Counted from the first letter of the stretch, positions 39,593 to 56,107 are shown. The stretch: 64,000 nt of DNA from Struthio camelus (GCF_040807025.1 NC_090981.1:43825317-43889316), one strand, 5' to 3'. Notes: generated by a model from the sequence alone, not told the origin. Numbers and translations: made by a program.

Positions 39593-42500
39593 ACTCCAAA
39601 ATGACCCTATCATTGTGCTAATGTCAGCCAGGCAGTACAATTCCTATTACAGAGGAGGAATTACGGGGGATGATGGACTGAGGACACCTTTCCAACTATT
39701 TTTGTCTCACTAATCCAGAACAATAGGAATCACCAAAATGGATGTCTACAGATGTTGCTTCTTTCTGTCATTTGATGATTCTGTATTTGTTTCATAATAT
39801 CAAGTTTTTGGTTTGTTCCATTTGATCTTCTAACATGGCATTCTAAAAATCAAATGCAATTCAAACTTAAATACTAGTGACCATATTTCCTTTAACAATT
39901 TTATGTATTTTATGACTGTGTTCAGTGAATGTTCCGAGCTGAGAGAAGTTGTCATTTTAAAGTCTGTTCCAAGTAATAGTTTTTGATTACCATCTCAGAA
40001 AGACCATGCAGTATATCCTAATAAAAATAACAGTACACCTGTAGAAAGTGTTCTTATTCTATAATTACTACTTCCAGCACTGTCTAGTTGTTGTGGATTA
40101 AAGAAACTTTTAAAACTAAACCAGAAGATGAGATATATAAAATAGGGCACAATCAACAACAATGTGCTATGACCAATTCTTTCTGTTTCACATCAAGAAG
40201 AAAAGGCCAATTAACTAGACTAATTTTAAATTTCAAAACGCTTTTAGGAAATCCTTCTATCTTTTATACCACACAACATCCACAGAATATGTACAGTTAG
40301 AAATCAAAAAGATCTCAAATACTCCTTTTGGCAGCAACATGAAAACTTTACACAAGCTACAACCAACATAGCCAATTGCTTCTAGTGAGATAAGCATAAT
40401 AGTTTTTGGCTTGACTTGACCTTGACTTCTTCTTGGTTAAATATTTACATGGGCCTCAGGAGACACAAGGTGAGCTAAAGGCATTTTGTTATCCTGCTAA
40501 GCTATTACAGATTCCCATTTTTTGCATGATGGGACAAGTTTGTCAATGTTCCTTTCAGGAAGAATTGGGCCACATACAGCTCCTATCACTAAGCAGAACA
40601 TTAGTGGTTTTTTTAATTGAAATCCAGGAACATTCTGAAAACAAGATACAGGAAGGCATCGTCCAACTAGAGCCTTGAGGGTCAGGTCCACTTTCCCTCC
40701 TCCCCCTGAATACATCCATCCATTATGCCCCCTCTTTGCTGAAGTGAGCAAAAAACAACTAACTGCTAAGCTGCAGGACGTCTCCTTCTACCCACTACAG
40801 TCAGCGCAGAGAACTGTACTACTGCTGCTGCCAAGGGGGGACAACTGAAAACAGGGCCATAGCCCAGATACCTGGATCACACAGTAGCAGCAGATCAACT
40901 TTCTTCCTCCATAGCACTAGTAGTCAGCCTCCCTCTTTTCTTGTCCCAACCTCAAGGAAAAAAAAAAAAAAAAACACCACACCCCTGTTTTCCGCTTTAG
41001 ATTCATGTTAGAAGATTTAAAACCTTTCAGGTTTTGTTACTGCTAATAGCAGGTAACCAGTAGCACTATACATCAGTCGAAACAAAATAAAATAACCTAA
41101 GAAACAAAGAATAAAATCCTATGTAGACCAGTTACATAACTGTATATTAAGGAAGAGCCCAGCTCTTGGAGATAAATATTCTATTACTACCTTTTGCAAA
41201 AAAGATCAGGAATAAGACAGCGTATCCAATTCATCCATAGTTTAATTCTGCAAACATTTGTTCCATGTTATATATCCAGCTGTCCTTTGCAGGACTGGGG
41301 CTCTACAAGAAAGCAAGTTCTTATACCTAATCAGATCCATATGGAGGTCAGCGTGAGGGTCCATCCACGCCGAAGCAGGAGTGGAAAGTATATTACAAAT
41401 AACTGAAATTATTTCATATGTAACTTACTAAGTTTAAGAAGCAAGTTTAGCAATGTCAGTGTCTCAGTATTATTGAAAATAGCATGCCAACGGAGCAACT
41501 CATTTCACCTGCAATATTTTCATAAAGTAAATTTCTGAGATTGACAACTTGAAAAAATAAGTAAAAGAAACCACAAGCAACATGCAAACAACCTTAGACA
41601 AAGATATAGGATGAAAAAAGACAATTGGGGGGGGGGAAATGACAAAAACAAACAAACCAACCCAAAAAACATTCCCCACACCTTTCTTGCCTTTCCTCCT
41701 TTTCTGAAGGGGAGATTATATTCTAAAGAAAAGTCAAACTGTAGCAGGCTACGTGGAGCGCTGACACCTCTTTTCTACAGTGCAAAGCTGTGTTTTATAT
41801 GATTTCACTTTTTATACTGTTGAACTATTCAGTGCCTCCTCAATTTCATGGTAACGAAAAGCAAAGGAGGAGGACTACAAGCAACATTGATACAACAGTT
41901 AAAAAAAATCCTATTTAGCAGGCATGATACCACTAAATACCATTTAATATGTATTTACTTAAAAATGATGGATATAAGCACAAGTCAAGTCCACATGCTA
42001 GATTCTGGCACACAAAGTTTGGATGAAACACTACAACCATCTGCCATTATCAACAATATATAAGCATGCAGTTTAGTTTTTTTTTTTTTCATCTGTTTAA
42101 TTTTATGGGAGAATTTAGTATTTATGAAAGAGAATTAAATAGCATTGACTAGTGCCAGACACAACGTGAGCAAGCACTAGACAGCTTCAATGCACAGCTT
42201 TGTAAATGCATCTCATTTTTGACCTCCAACATTCTTGCTGAAAGTCTAGGTCACAGAACAGGACTTCAGAGTCTTTCCTTTGTGTGATTTAAGCTCATGA
42301 TTGTGACTCAGAGTTAAACAGAGAGCACTGTCGATAATAGTGGTAAAGGATCACATTTGGGGAAAATTTCTCCCCTCTGATCTTCACAGCATGAATAATG
42401 CTTATTCTGTACACGTTCCAAGTACGGAACTCCCATTGAGGTTTCATAAAAAAAAGCACAGAATACACAGCAGAGATCTACACTGTGGATAAGCTACTCA

Positions 42501-45131
42501 CAGCATGAATTAGAGAATAACTTTGCCCTTAATTTGAACTCAAGTTCTTCCCCACACTGCATTTGAAAGATCCATTTGTTGCTGTATTTTCCAATTGTTC
42601 TCCAAATGTGGCAGAAATGTAAGCACGCTCCCTCTGATGGCTAACATGAAACATACATTTCCAATGACATGGACCAAAATTGTTTGGCTGAGATGAGTTG
42701 ATGAATAACCACCTGTTCAGTATGAAGTGGTATATTCTCAGTGTAAAGAGTAATCTTGATGGCTCAACATAAGCAGGAGGAAAGCCACTCAAAAAATGTC
42801 TTTATAGTGGTTACGCAGTATTAAAATTTCAGTGTTTAATATAGATTTTTCGTGCAATAAAAGAACTACTGAAAGTCTTTTTACCAGAGACACAATAAGC
42901 AAAGCCACGCCTTCTCCTATATAATTTTGCTCATGTAATTTTTGTTGTGCTTAATACAAACCATAGGGCTTTTATTTTCCATCAAAGGAAAATAAAACTT
43001 CTGCTGCATCAGGAGTACTGTGTTTTTCCTGAGTTGTGTTCAGATAAATCAGCTTACGAGTTTTTGTGAGTCACTGGAACAGTCTTATTCTGACTTTTCT
43101 AAAGTGGGAAAAAAAGAGTAAAATTGATCTTATGGAAAAAATGCATTTGATACATACACTATTCCAATAGCTACAAACCTAGTCCTATAACAGCTGTGTG
43201 CACAATGCCCTTTTTCATCCTATTCAATACTTTTTTTCCTCCCCAGTACAGCTTTACTGGTAAGAGCAATCCTAGTGCAGACAGCTTCAGGCGACTGCTT
43301 TCATTGTAAGCAGTGTCAGTAATTAAACAGGTCTCAGTAGTTACAGACTCTGCTGTGTCAGGTCTACACTCCCAGTCATCATCACTAAATACAAAAGAAA
43401 AAGAAGGAAATTTTAACTTAAAAAACAATGTGAATATCCTGGTACTTTTTTCATATGCCTTCAGTAAGCAAGTTACGTAAAACACAATTGAGAAAACTTT
43501 GGACTTCCCCCTGTGCCAGGGCACTAAACCAGAGAGCTGAAATGGGTGTAGAAGAGTCTGATATATACCTTAATGATTTCTTAAACAATGTTATTGAAGA
43601 TAAAAACTAGTACTGTTTAATAGCAATCATAGTTTAATACAATTTTTTCACAGCTGTGCAAAATCATTAAACACCACTATCATGTAAAATGAACTGTTCT
43701 CAGCATTCATTATTACCCCTTGGTCTGAGAAAGAATGTGCCAGAATAACTAATGGCATACTTCAATTAAAGCACTAAACAAATAGGGCTAGTCTGTGGCT
43801 GTGGGCAAAATTCATTTCTCAGTTTCATTTACAACTGAATTTCACTGTAAGTACCAGCATTTGCTCAAAATGGGGGTGGGGGGGGGAAAACAAAATTCCA
43901 CTTACGTTGGAATTTTAAACACAGCAAAACAAAAAAACGAAGTGATCATCTCTGACACAAGGTCATCCTGTGTTCAGGAAACTGATTTTGGAATGTTGGG
44001 TTCTGCAGGGAAAAAGCAGGGGGAAGGGTTTTTTGATGCTAGGAGGAAAGGAAAATAAGCTACCCTTTCCTATCAAACATTTTAGACTTCCACAGGATTT
44101 AAAAACTGGGGAAAAAGATGCACACACACATGCTGTCAGTATCTTCTCAGTTTTCATTTTGAAATTATTTTTATCAAAAGATAACACCTCCGTGAACATG
44201 TGTTTTTTATAAAATGTTCTTATAAAAATAATCTAGATCTTTCATTACTCTTATGTGTATCTTAAGGCATCAGTTCAGATATGCTGTGCAACACAACACT
44301 TCTGCAGAGATGACATTCTTATTTCTAAAAATATTCATTCATATTACCCACACTTTAAATGGGAAAAAATGTGTAAAAGAGACTAAAAATCAACACTGGA
44401 ATATAAAACACCACATACATCCACCTTTCCTTAATTATAATTGACGTGCAATTATTCTGCTCAATGAAGATACAGTGATCAGGTGCACATTTTGCCTTTA
44501 CAGTAAGCTGAAATGATTAAGATAGAAAAGTAATATTTAGAAGTTTACAAAATCAAATAATTTGCTTGACTGAAGGTGTTTTCAGCTAAGACACCTGCGC
44601 TTAGTTCCTCTTTAGGAAGCAGTAGATGCTTGGGTACTCTCCTTGCTGACAGTTCAACTGAACCTTTTAGAACATCCTGATTGGACTCATTAAAGCAGCT
44701 CTTCAAATCTATAACTGAGCAGGTTTATTCTAAATTGTGCCTGACAGCATTCATTCAAAATCAGCTCTTCTAATAATGTCTGATATTAATTGCTGTAACC
44801 AATCCGCTCTTCTGTTAGCTCAAAGAGTTTGGAGCTAAGTCTCTCTAAAGTCCCTTACCAGTAAAAATGAAAGAGTAGAAGCTTATTCAGGGATAAAGGC
44901 ATTAGGAAAAAGATAAAAACAGCCCTTAAGGAACCAGCAAAGGGCACTGTAAAGCATCCTACAAAGTCAGATCCGTAGTTTCTACCAAAACATAGAAGTT
45001 GGAAACAAGGAGAAAACAAACAAAGACAGTATTTTAATCAGACAAGAGCCACAACGTGCTGGACTGAAAGAGATTGAGAAGTCTTTATTAGGAAAAAGAT
45101 GATATAAAATTTGAGAAAAAAATCTAGGTGT

Positions 45132-45147
45132 GAGAGAGAGAGAGAGA
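45132..45147. repeat. (GA)8 short microsatellite
   Basis: Eight GA units in intron 4, bounded by T and C. Confidence 0.95.
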
Positions 45148-48091
45148 CTGATTGCATAAATATCAATAACTATGTCCAAGATAATTTGTGCTCTTATTAA
45201 TCATAATTCTAATATGATAAAAAGACCATCTTTTGGAGTGAAAACAGTAATCCCTGTCACATGCTCCATTATGGAGAGGATTTATGTGGTTTCCTCTCTT
45301 AACAGGGTAAACCAAAGCTTGGAGAGAAAAATTCTACACATTTTGCCTTTCAAAGCCCTCTTGTGGCAATTAACAGACACTACAGTGCTAATTCACATTT
45401 AAGAATTAACATACATACTGAAAGAAAGAATGGTAAGGAAAATTGCAGGCAGTCAGAATGACAAACTACTCCATTTTTTAAGGATATTAAAAAACTGAAA
45501 GTTAAATAAAACTGAGGATAGGAGTTTTAATACAGAACTGAAATCAGGTCAGATTCCTTTGCTCTAATGTTGGCAAGTTTCCATCCAAATCACTTGCAAC
45601 AACTATAAACATATGCTACACAGCAAATTCCCACTCCTCGCCTCAAACTATAGGTCTATATTGGAAACAAGGCTTGGACTCTATGCCTGTGTTAATAATG
45701 CTGAGCTAAATGTGTACTACTTCAATGCTTATTATGTCCTCTGGTTATTTTAAATCAAGGTCCTTCTCAAGAAAGTTATAGTTATATTGTTTTGTATTTT
45801 CCAAAAGAAAAAAATAAACCCTATGCCTCATTCTTTTAAATTTCAAATGGACAAAAGTCCACAGATAGCAGATAAAATGCATGCAGCAATATCTTGGGTT
45901 TGCTTAACAGACAATGGCTTCATTCTCGCCACTAATTTCATTAGTATAGAAGCACTTGCATCTGCAGTATAAAAGCTGCCCTATAAACTCAAATTCTATT
46001 TGCTATTGCATCAGTCAATTTTCAAGCTAGTACCCAACACACAAACATAACACTACATATCTTTGAACTGTCTAATCTTTTTTCCTATTTACCCACATGA
46101 ATAGCTTGCATATATGTACAAAATATAAAAAGACACGAGAGATGTTGCTTTACATGATATACTGACAGAGTCAGACTTTACTAATGACCAGATTACTTCA
46201 TTCTTGGCCCAACATTTCCATTAGGCTGCAAGGTCCATTAGGACCTGGAGTTCTTATACACGTTTTACAATGTCTTTTTAAAACATGTAGTAGTTCCATT
46301 TGCCAACTGGCATGTTTTCAAGGGAAGTCTGGTTGGGCCATAACATACACAAATAGGAAGAAACATTGAAGAGTTTATTAAAAAGAAATCTACCATGAGT
46401 ATAAAGATTAATCATGTTCTAGAACATTTCAGTGAGCATCCACTAAAAAGGTCTTTACTTTTGGTGTACGCTATTTAATAGTGGAGGAATCAACAGGAGG
46501 ATTGCATGTTTGTTGCAGTTTTACTTTTTGGTATAGCAAGCAAGAGCAAATCACTGCAAAGCTTTTTATGAATTTTGAAGAAACAAGAGATAAACATCTA
46601 AGTGTGAATTTGGGCTAAAACTAGACAGGGAATAGTAATTAATCTAGTAAAATTTCACTCTCCAAATGTAAGGTCTTCATCTCTCTTTCCTCTACAACTT
46701 TCCAACACTACAGTTATCAAACTGCATAGGTTTGTAACAAAATAGAGAGAGCTTTTATGCTCCTGAGTCTGTAACTACTGTGTTGGGGGGAGACACAGAT
46801 TCTGCTCATTAAAATTGAGGATATTGTTTATACTTCTCTAGATTCTGTTGCAGTCTTCATTTAAATCCTTAAATTGATCTTACTGATTCTTCACTCCACA
46901 ACATGGAAAGAGCTATCTTGAAGAGAGTTCCTAATTTGATAGGAAAATTTGTCTCTTTTGTCATACCTAGCAAGAGGAGGTTCTAGTAGGCCACTGGAGG
47001 CTGGGAAGGTGTGCGGGGGGGGGGCACAGCTTCCCCAAGAAGGCATACTTTCAAGGGTTGAAAAAAAAATTAAGAGGTATGCCGGAAGACGACTGGGGAC
47101 AAGAAGAGTGGGGGGAGGGAGAGGAAAATTATCCTTAGCACGAAGCAAGCAGCAGAAGGCAAGGTGTAAAACAAATGAGACACAGAAAGGGAGGCATATT
47201 TTCATTATACATACCAAGGAAGACTGGAAAGACCTAGATTTAGGACATATAGGAGTGTGGGTTTTACAACAAAAACTTAAATCATCTCAAGCCAGACTGT
47301 AGACCTAACTCCCACACTCATTACCGTAGGTAATACGATACTATAACTTTATACCCATATTCTAACTACCAGTCCACACCAACACTAACAATTACAAAGG
47401 ACTCGAAAGCTGTGCAAATAACTTGCAGAGTTATCTCATGCAGCACCACTGTCTCCACAAGACACCAAATTGTAGACCCTCTGGTGTTTCTTTTTAATCG
47501 AATTTCTAATGTTCACTTCAAAACAGACACAATCTGCAAAAGCTATGAATATAATATAGAAAAGCTGAATATATTTTGTGCTTTTTTTCCTTCAAATACT
47601 TAATGGCTTCAACATTTGTTTTTTGGAAACCAGGCCTTTAATGCACACAATGTTTTATGCCTGTAGAGAATAGTTGCACAAAGTGAAGTGAGAAGACTGG
47701 AAAGAATGAAACGTTACCTTGTGATCTGCCTGATCTAGGCCCAATTTCCTTGCATTTCAATCCTATTAAATTCCACTCCTGGCAGTTTAAAATGTCAATT
47801 AACTCAACACAAGACTTATTAGATAGGATAGACACTGTATTCTCCTGATTGCTTGACTCTTCTTAAAACATGTGTGTAACTGATTGTACAGATAACTACT
47901 GTTAAAAGCAGAGAATACTGTAACAGTTTGAAAGAATCAATGTTTTATGAACAAAATGTAAACTTGTCTTTTTAATCGAGTCATAATCTGTGCTTCCAAC
48001 CCAGATGTCTTTAGTTTTACTCCATAATGTACTGAACAAACATTACTGAAATAACTCTACCAGGACCGCATCAGCAAAGACTGGAATTTTT

Positions 48092-48128
48092 CCATATGGA
48101 GTAAGTATTGCCATAATTTTCCATATGG
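48092..48128. promoter_or_regulatory. Paired CArG boxes, candidate SRF sites
   Basis: CCATATGG occurs at 48092-48099 and 48121-48128, each within TTTTCCATATGG, start-to-start spacing 29 bp. CCATATGG fits the serum response factor consensus CC(A/T)6GG. The pair lies in ARSB intron 4, about 1.2 kb after exon 4. Binding is not shown. Confidence 0.3.
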
Positions 48129-48548
48129 CTTTGCTTACTTTCAGTTCTAAATATGAAAACATCATAAACAGAAACAGGCACTTTCACAGAACAGTTATCA
48201 AAACTCGTTAGAGCCAAAACCTGAACATTAACATAACACCACAAGGCAAACAGGTTTGGATTTAAAATAAAATTCCAATGGCTATACAAAGCAGCTGGTA
48301 AATTCAAAGTATATTATTGCATTTTCATCAAACTTTTTTTTTTTTTTTTTTTAAAAAGTGTTCACACAAAATGCAATTGCCATTTTGACAGCCCTAATAG
48401 CAAAGCCTGGACAAAAGAGCAGCTGTCAGCTTTGGAAGGGTATTTCCCACTCCCAACCAAACAAGAACAGTTATTTTCCTGAATTCAAGTCAAGTAGCTG
48501 TATTTCAGAAAGGTTCTGTTTCATTCCTAATTTGGAAACAAAGGAGAT

Positions 48549-48658
48549 TGCTTTATAATGTATTATTTGCATTATCCTAATAATCTAGAAACTGGATTGG
48601 GTTTGCTTTAAAATGTGTTATTTGCATTATCCTAATAACCTAGAAACTGGATTGGGTT
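48549..48658. repeat. Tandem duplication, 55-bp unit, two copies
   Basis: Two adjacent copies with a period of 55 bp (48549-48603 and 48604-48658). They differ at only a few positions, for example TTATAATGTA against TTAAAATGTG. Each copy carries TTTGCATTATCCTAAT. It lies in ARSB intron 4 about 630 bp from exon 4. Confidence 0.95.
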
Positions 48659-49287
48659 TGCTCTGTGCTAATATGTACACAGATAATATATACACAGTTG
48701 TAATTTGGCAACCTAAACTGTATTATCAAGTATTAAACTTCTTATTAATAGACCTTTGCCTCCCAGGGGTATGGTGCCAGTGAAATATCTCAAGCAAGAT
48801 AAAAATTCCATATTACATGTAAGTGAAAGAAGAGGTCTAGACTTCAAAGTCCCTGCTACATAGTGGTTTGTCTCTCATGAGGCAATGTACAGGCTGATGA
48901 GACAGCTACCTATAGCTCAGCACAAACAAATTTGTTTGATCTGTCTCAGTAAGGGTTCATTCCTGACAGATACTCAGTGACTAAAATGGTAAGTAAGACA
49001 CCCCAACTTCACCACTATTATCAAAGCTTTTACAATGCTGTTTTTACTCTAATAGGAGTATCCTCCATATTCATAGACACTCCTTCAGAGTTGTTTTACT
49101 CATACTTAAGATAGCCACAGGAGTGAGGGGGGAGAGAAATCGCTCCTTATGGAATAAAGTTTGGTTTTATTTTTATTAGCCTTTTGTAGTTACAAAATAT
49201 ATTGAGGAACAGAGGGGCCAGACTTCTCTGCATTCACCTGGTTGGACACTGTATCAAAGGTATTACTAGAAGAATATTTAAACTTAC

Positions 49288-49495
49288 CAGTAGAGAAAAC
49301 AAGAACTGTGTTATCCCAAAGACCGTGTCTTTTCAGAGCATCAGTAAGGTTTCCTACAGCTTCATCCATAAGAGCCACCATTCCTGAATAGTGGCGCCTC
49401 TTTTCATCTTTAATGAAGGCATATGGTTTCATGTATTCCTCAGGGACCTCAAGAGGTTCATGGACAGACTGAAAAGCAAGGTAAAGAAAGAGGGG
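49288..49495 (-). CDS. ARSB: ARSB coding exon 4
   Basis: 208 nt, residues 214-282 plus the first base of Asp283. It begins [15 protein letters not shown] and ends TVLVFST. H225 in SVHEP corresponds to active-site H242 of human ARSB. An N-glycosylation sequon is kept at N262 (NLT, human N279). The position of human N291 is Asp274 here (WDNTV), so that sequon is absent. The acceptor is CCCAG|CC and the donor G|GTAAGT is a near-perfect consensus. The open frame runs on for about 33 codons past the donor, so an intron-retained transcript would give a truncated protein lacking the active-site residues of exon 5. I have no evidence that one exists. Confidence 0.97.
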
Positions 49496-50066
49496 CTGGG
49501 GAGGAAGGGACAGAACGTAAATTAGTTCAATGTAAAGCATCAAGTGCAAAAGCTACTACAGCAAAAGCAGCCACCGTTCATCAAAAGGTATAGGAACTGT
49601 GTTCTCATTTCTTCCAGTCTTCTCTCTCCTAATCCCTAAGCATAAACTAGTCAAACTCTGATAAACAGTTTATCCAAAGCTGTGAAAAATATCAGGTGCA
49701 TCTTTTCTTCATAATCACAGTTAAGAGAGCTTATTTCTGTGACTTTTCTCCTGCTAGACTTCTATTCTCTTTTTAAGAGACCAAGCTACATCCTAGATCA
49801 CTTCTATAAATTCATTTGCCATGACCTGTGTTAATAAAAATCAAATGAGGAGTAGCAGGCCAGGGTTGTGCAGCCAAAATGGATTCTGACAAGAGACAAG
49901 GCAAGTTTTGAGAGTGCTCGTTCTCACATTTAGTTTTCCTCTATCTTGCTGAAAAGCCTCAATTTACAGCGCAAGCATAGGTCTCTGCATTAATATTTCA
50001 TTAACATTATTCTAAATATTCTTTAGTGTTAAAGTTATCAAATAAAGTAACAGCTGCTGACTGTAC
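49496..50066 (-). other. ARSB: ARSB intron 3
   Basis: A 571-bp intron in phase 0, donor GTACAG and acceptor CCCAG. No features are seen inside. Confidence 0.93.
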
Positions 50067-50257
50067 CTTCTCAGTTTTATGACTGGCTATTAGATTTACA
50101 GCTCTTTCCATGAATAAATTTGTGGAGTACATGTTTTTAAATCCAGTTGCAACTTCTTCGCCATCTCGGAAGTCCAGAGCACAGCGAGTTACATTCTTTG
50201 CTTTGATGAGCACACAATGGTCATGAGAGTAATAATCCTCGCTCCCCAGAAGATAGC
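50067..50257 (-). CDS. ARSB: ARSB coding exon 3
   Basis: 191 nt, the last two bases of Gly150 plus residues 151-213. It begins [11 protein letters not shown] and ends ASHKTEK. It carries an N-glycosylation sequon at N171 (NVT, human N188) and the C164/C175 pair (human C181/C192 disulfide). The block from [18 protein letters not shown] on is almost identical to mammalian ARSB, while the segment just before it (DHCVLIKAK) is more diverged. Acceptor CCAG|GC and donor AAG|GTACAG are canonical, and the exon phase (1 in, 0 out) fits exons 2 and 4. Confidence 0.97.
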
Positions 50258-52935
<2,678 letters not shown>

Positions 52936-53445
52936 CTAGTAGGAAAAAGACAGAACATATATTAGTTACAATGTAATGACACATTCCAGTAGGCAACGTT
53001 ATAAGCAGGTGCAAAAAGAAACAAAACTACAGAGCAAGCTAGCATTAGTTTTAGAGCCTGTTTTCACAGATGTACCACAGAGGAGGTATAGGAAGCCAAG
53101 CATGGAGGACAGGGGGAGTACATAGGAAGATAATGAAACAGTACTGCAGGTGTTAACAAGGAGATCTTTCCAGGCATAAGTCAAGTGTCATGAAAAATAA
53201 AGTCTTTCATGTTTTCATCTAGAAGTCAGACAGGTGGTAACTACCATTACAGTCTTGTTTGAAGACTAGGAGCAACATCTCAAATGGAATAAGAAATTTC
53301 AAGTGTCATTAGAGACAGGCAAAAAAAAAGCCCTGCAGCTAAAGCTGCAGAACTTTTGTCTACATCCAAGAATATTCACTAGATGAAAGGGTGATAAAGG
53401 CCAGGAAAGCAAATTTTTGCCATTACTGTTCTGAATGAACATGAC

Positions 53446-53473
53446 ATATACACATATTTATATATGTGTATAT
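53446..53473. repeat. 12-bp perfect hairpin, 4-nt loop
   Basis: ATATACACATAT at 53446-53457 pairs exactly with 53462-53473 around TTAT. It is part of a longer TA/TG-rich stretch in intron 1 and probably reflects decay of a dinucleotide repeat. Confidence 0.93.
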
Positions 53474-56107
53474 ATATGTACTTACACACTTAGAGTGAGC
53501 ATGAGCACTTTAAGAATAAGTGTGTGAATACTGGGGATAAAGCAAGTTTTAGATACAGCCTAGATCTGACTTCTAATAGCTCCACATAAGTTTCCAGTCT
53601 TAAAAAAGTGACTTATTTTGTATCTCTTTACAAAAGTATTACTGCTATGATACTCTACTATGATACTCTAAGTACTGCATTTTGCTTGATGCAAGAAACA
53701 CTTTTATCAGCTCCTCTACCTCCACCCAAAAAACCAAAACAATCATCCTAAACCTAGGACAGGAAACAGACATATAGGTTTAAATATCTTATTTATTTAC
53801 TAAATTTTTCCAGTATTCAGTCTCTTTCAAAGCACAAAATCCCCAAGATCCCCTGAACCACAAGATAGCTGATTTTTTTAACTACACTAAGCACTCCAAT
53901 CTAGCAAGCCACACGATTAACTTTAAAAGCATCACTTAGCGTCACTTTGAATTCACTTTTAAAGCACATGAGCTCTGATCTTAACTGAGTGGGTAAGTAG
54001 GCCCTCACAAAGCTAACAAGTTATTATTTTTCTGCCAAACTAGAGCTTGGGAAAAGAGAAAGAAAAAAAAAATCTTCCTTAAAAAAGAGAAATATTACAA
54101 AAATGTTTAACATAGTGAAAGATACAAGCTAACAAAGCATTGTAACTTCTTCCAATGTCTCTAGAAGGCAAAAAATGAGGGAGAGGAGAATAAGAGAAAA
54201 TCCATAGCTTTCATAAATCAATACCTTTGCTCTTCTTGTTCATTTAGAGCAAGATGCTTACCAAAATTCCAGGAGAGGATCAGATTTAGGTTACTTTCTT
54301 AAATCTCAGAGCAAACATTAATCATAGCAGTGGTAAAACAAAACTAAACTATGGATATTTGCTCCGTAACTATTTCCTGCACAGAATACCTCCTCAATTT
54401 TATATAAAATTACTTCCATTTTCTAATATTATTTTGCTCATTTGTAACAAGGTCAACACCAAATGATTAAATTATCAAGTCAGATACACTCCAAGAATTT
54501 AAATCAAAATTGATTTACAAACATTTCCAATTTCCACTTTTAAGAGCAGTGCAGCAACCTCCAGTTAATAATTAACCATTTCTAGACAAGCAGGTTAGAG
54601 TACAAGATGTACTCTGGAAATAGTTAAAATAAAGCAAAGCATTATTTTGTTATTTACATAAAAATTTTTAAGGAGTTGAAAAAAGTCAACTATATCTTCC
54701 TATTCTTTATTATTGACTCTTGACGTTTCTAGGAACAGAATCAAAGTTGCTATGGAAGGGTGTCATATAGAACAGCATTTCTGAGAGAGCAAGAGATAAC
54801 ATATCCACAGGAAGCCATTCATTTTCATTCTAAACAGTTTCCTTGACAAATCGCTATAATTAACACACACATGCAGGATTTTCTGAGAGGGGAAGTTTCT
54901 GAAATACACTTAATCCTTTGTCGGTTCCTTTTTTCTGTCCTCGCTCTGTTTTTGCCAAAGTTGTTATACAAAGGAGAGGGAGAGCAAGAGAATAAGAAAG
55001 TACAGTAACGTGATGAAGTCTGATTCTTACAGCTGTGCAATTGAAAAAAGGTGTGGGGGAGGGGAGATTGAGAGTATAGACTACAAAGCCGCTAAATACC
55101 AGACTAAGTGGCAGCCTGCCTGCACTCCATCAAGGGGCTGATGGAAGTCCACACCCAAGGTATCACATAAAGGAGGGTGTACAGGTTAGGATGTATTCAA
55201 ACATTGCATTGGAAAATAGGCTGCATAAACTGAACACACGTTGCTGCTTATGTCTGAATCTTGCATGCCTATCCAACCAAGTGCCTAACAGAAGGTGACG
55301 ATATCAGAGTTATTTTGCAACAGACATTGCCATGCCTTTTAACCTGAACTGAAGTGTATAGACATCTCTACTTTTCTGAGGTAAAGTGTCTCGCAACAGA
55401 CCCACATTTAGTGAGCTTTTAAGCTAGCAAACAAAAAAGTGAAGTTCAGGTGGTTTATTTGTATATGAGTACATCTCATCTTCAAAAAGAGCCTTCCTCC
55501 AAGCGTATCCAAGTGAGACAAAAGAAGGCCAAGCTACATCTAGTATTAATAGCAAATAGTAGGAAAAAGTTTCATTAATTAGCTGTTAACACAGTGTGTT
55601 TTATTTAACCTTTTCAGAGCATAGGACCAGGAAGACCAGAGAAAAGCCTATGAAATAAGTGTGCGAGAAGCAAGGAGTCATCGCGACAAGCGGTTCTTTC
55701 AAACCTTCTGTAACGGAAAGCACACTGGATGCGTTCCCATGTAGCCGGCTGGCTTATACCTTTTTGCAGCTGTTTTTTTCTTGGGGGGGGGGGGGTGCGT
55801 CTCACTTGGGACACCCCTTGAGGTCTCCCCCACCCAAGTCACGCCGCTCCCCAACAGTGTATGGTGCAGCAAGCGCCAAGTTTCGGGACTTCCAGCTTTC
55901 TGCTGCGGGACGGGCTAAAAACAGGAGCCGCAGGTAGCTCTCCCGCGGGCGGCACAGCCCTGGGGAAGGCGCTCGCAAGCACGCAGCGATCAGGCAGGCT
56001 GCGTTTGGCTTCCAAAGCCACCGCGAGGCAGGCGCTCACCTCCCGCCGGCGGGTCCCCCAACACCTGGGCGAAGGCGAAGGCGCCGCCTCGCCTCAGCCG
56101 CCCCGCG

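Noticed and set aside
38309..39604. Plus-strand open frames across the CR1 copy
   Set aside because: They are antisense shadows of the CR1 reverse transcriptase frame.
46949..47302. A G-rich plus-strand open frame of 117 codons in intron 4
   Set aside because: Contains simple G and A runs and a basic low-complexity product; no homology recognised.
49190..49287. Read-through of exon 4 giving a truncated ARSB isoform
   Set aside because: The donor is near consensus and the read-through residues look random. No polyadenylation signal was seen directly after the stop.
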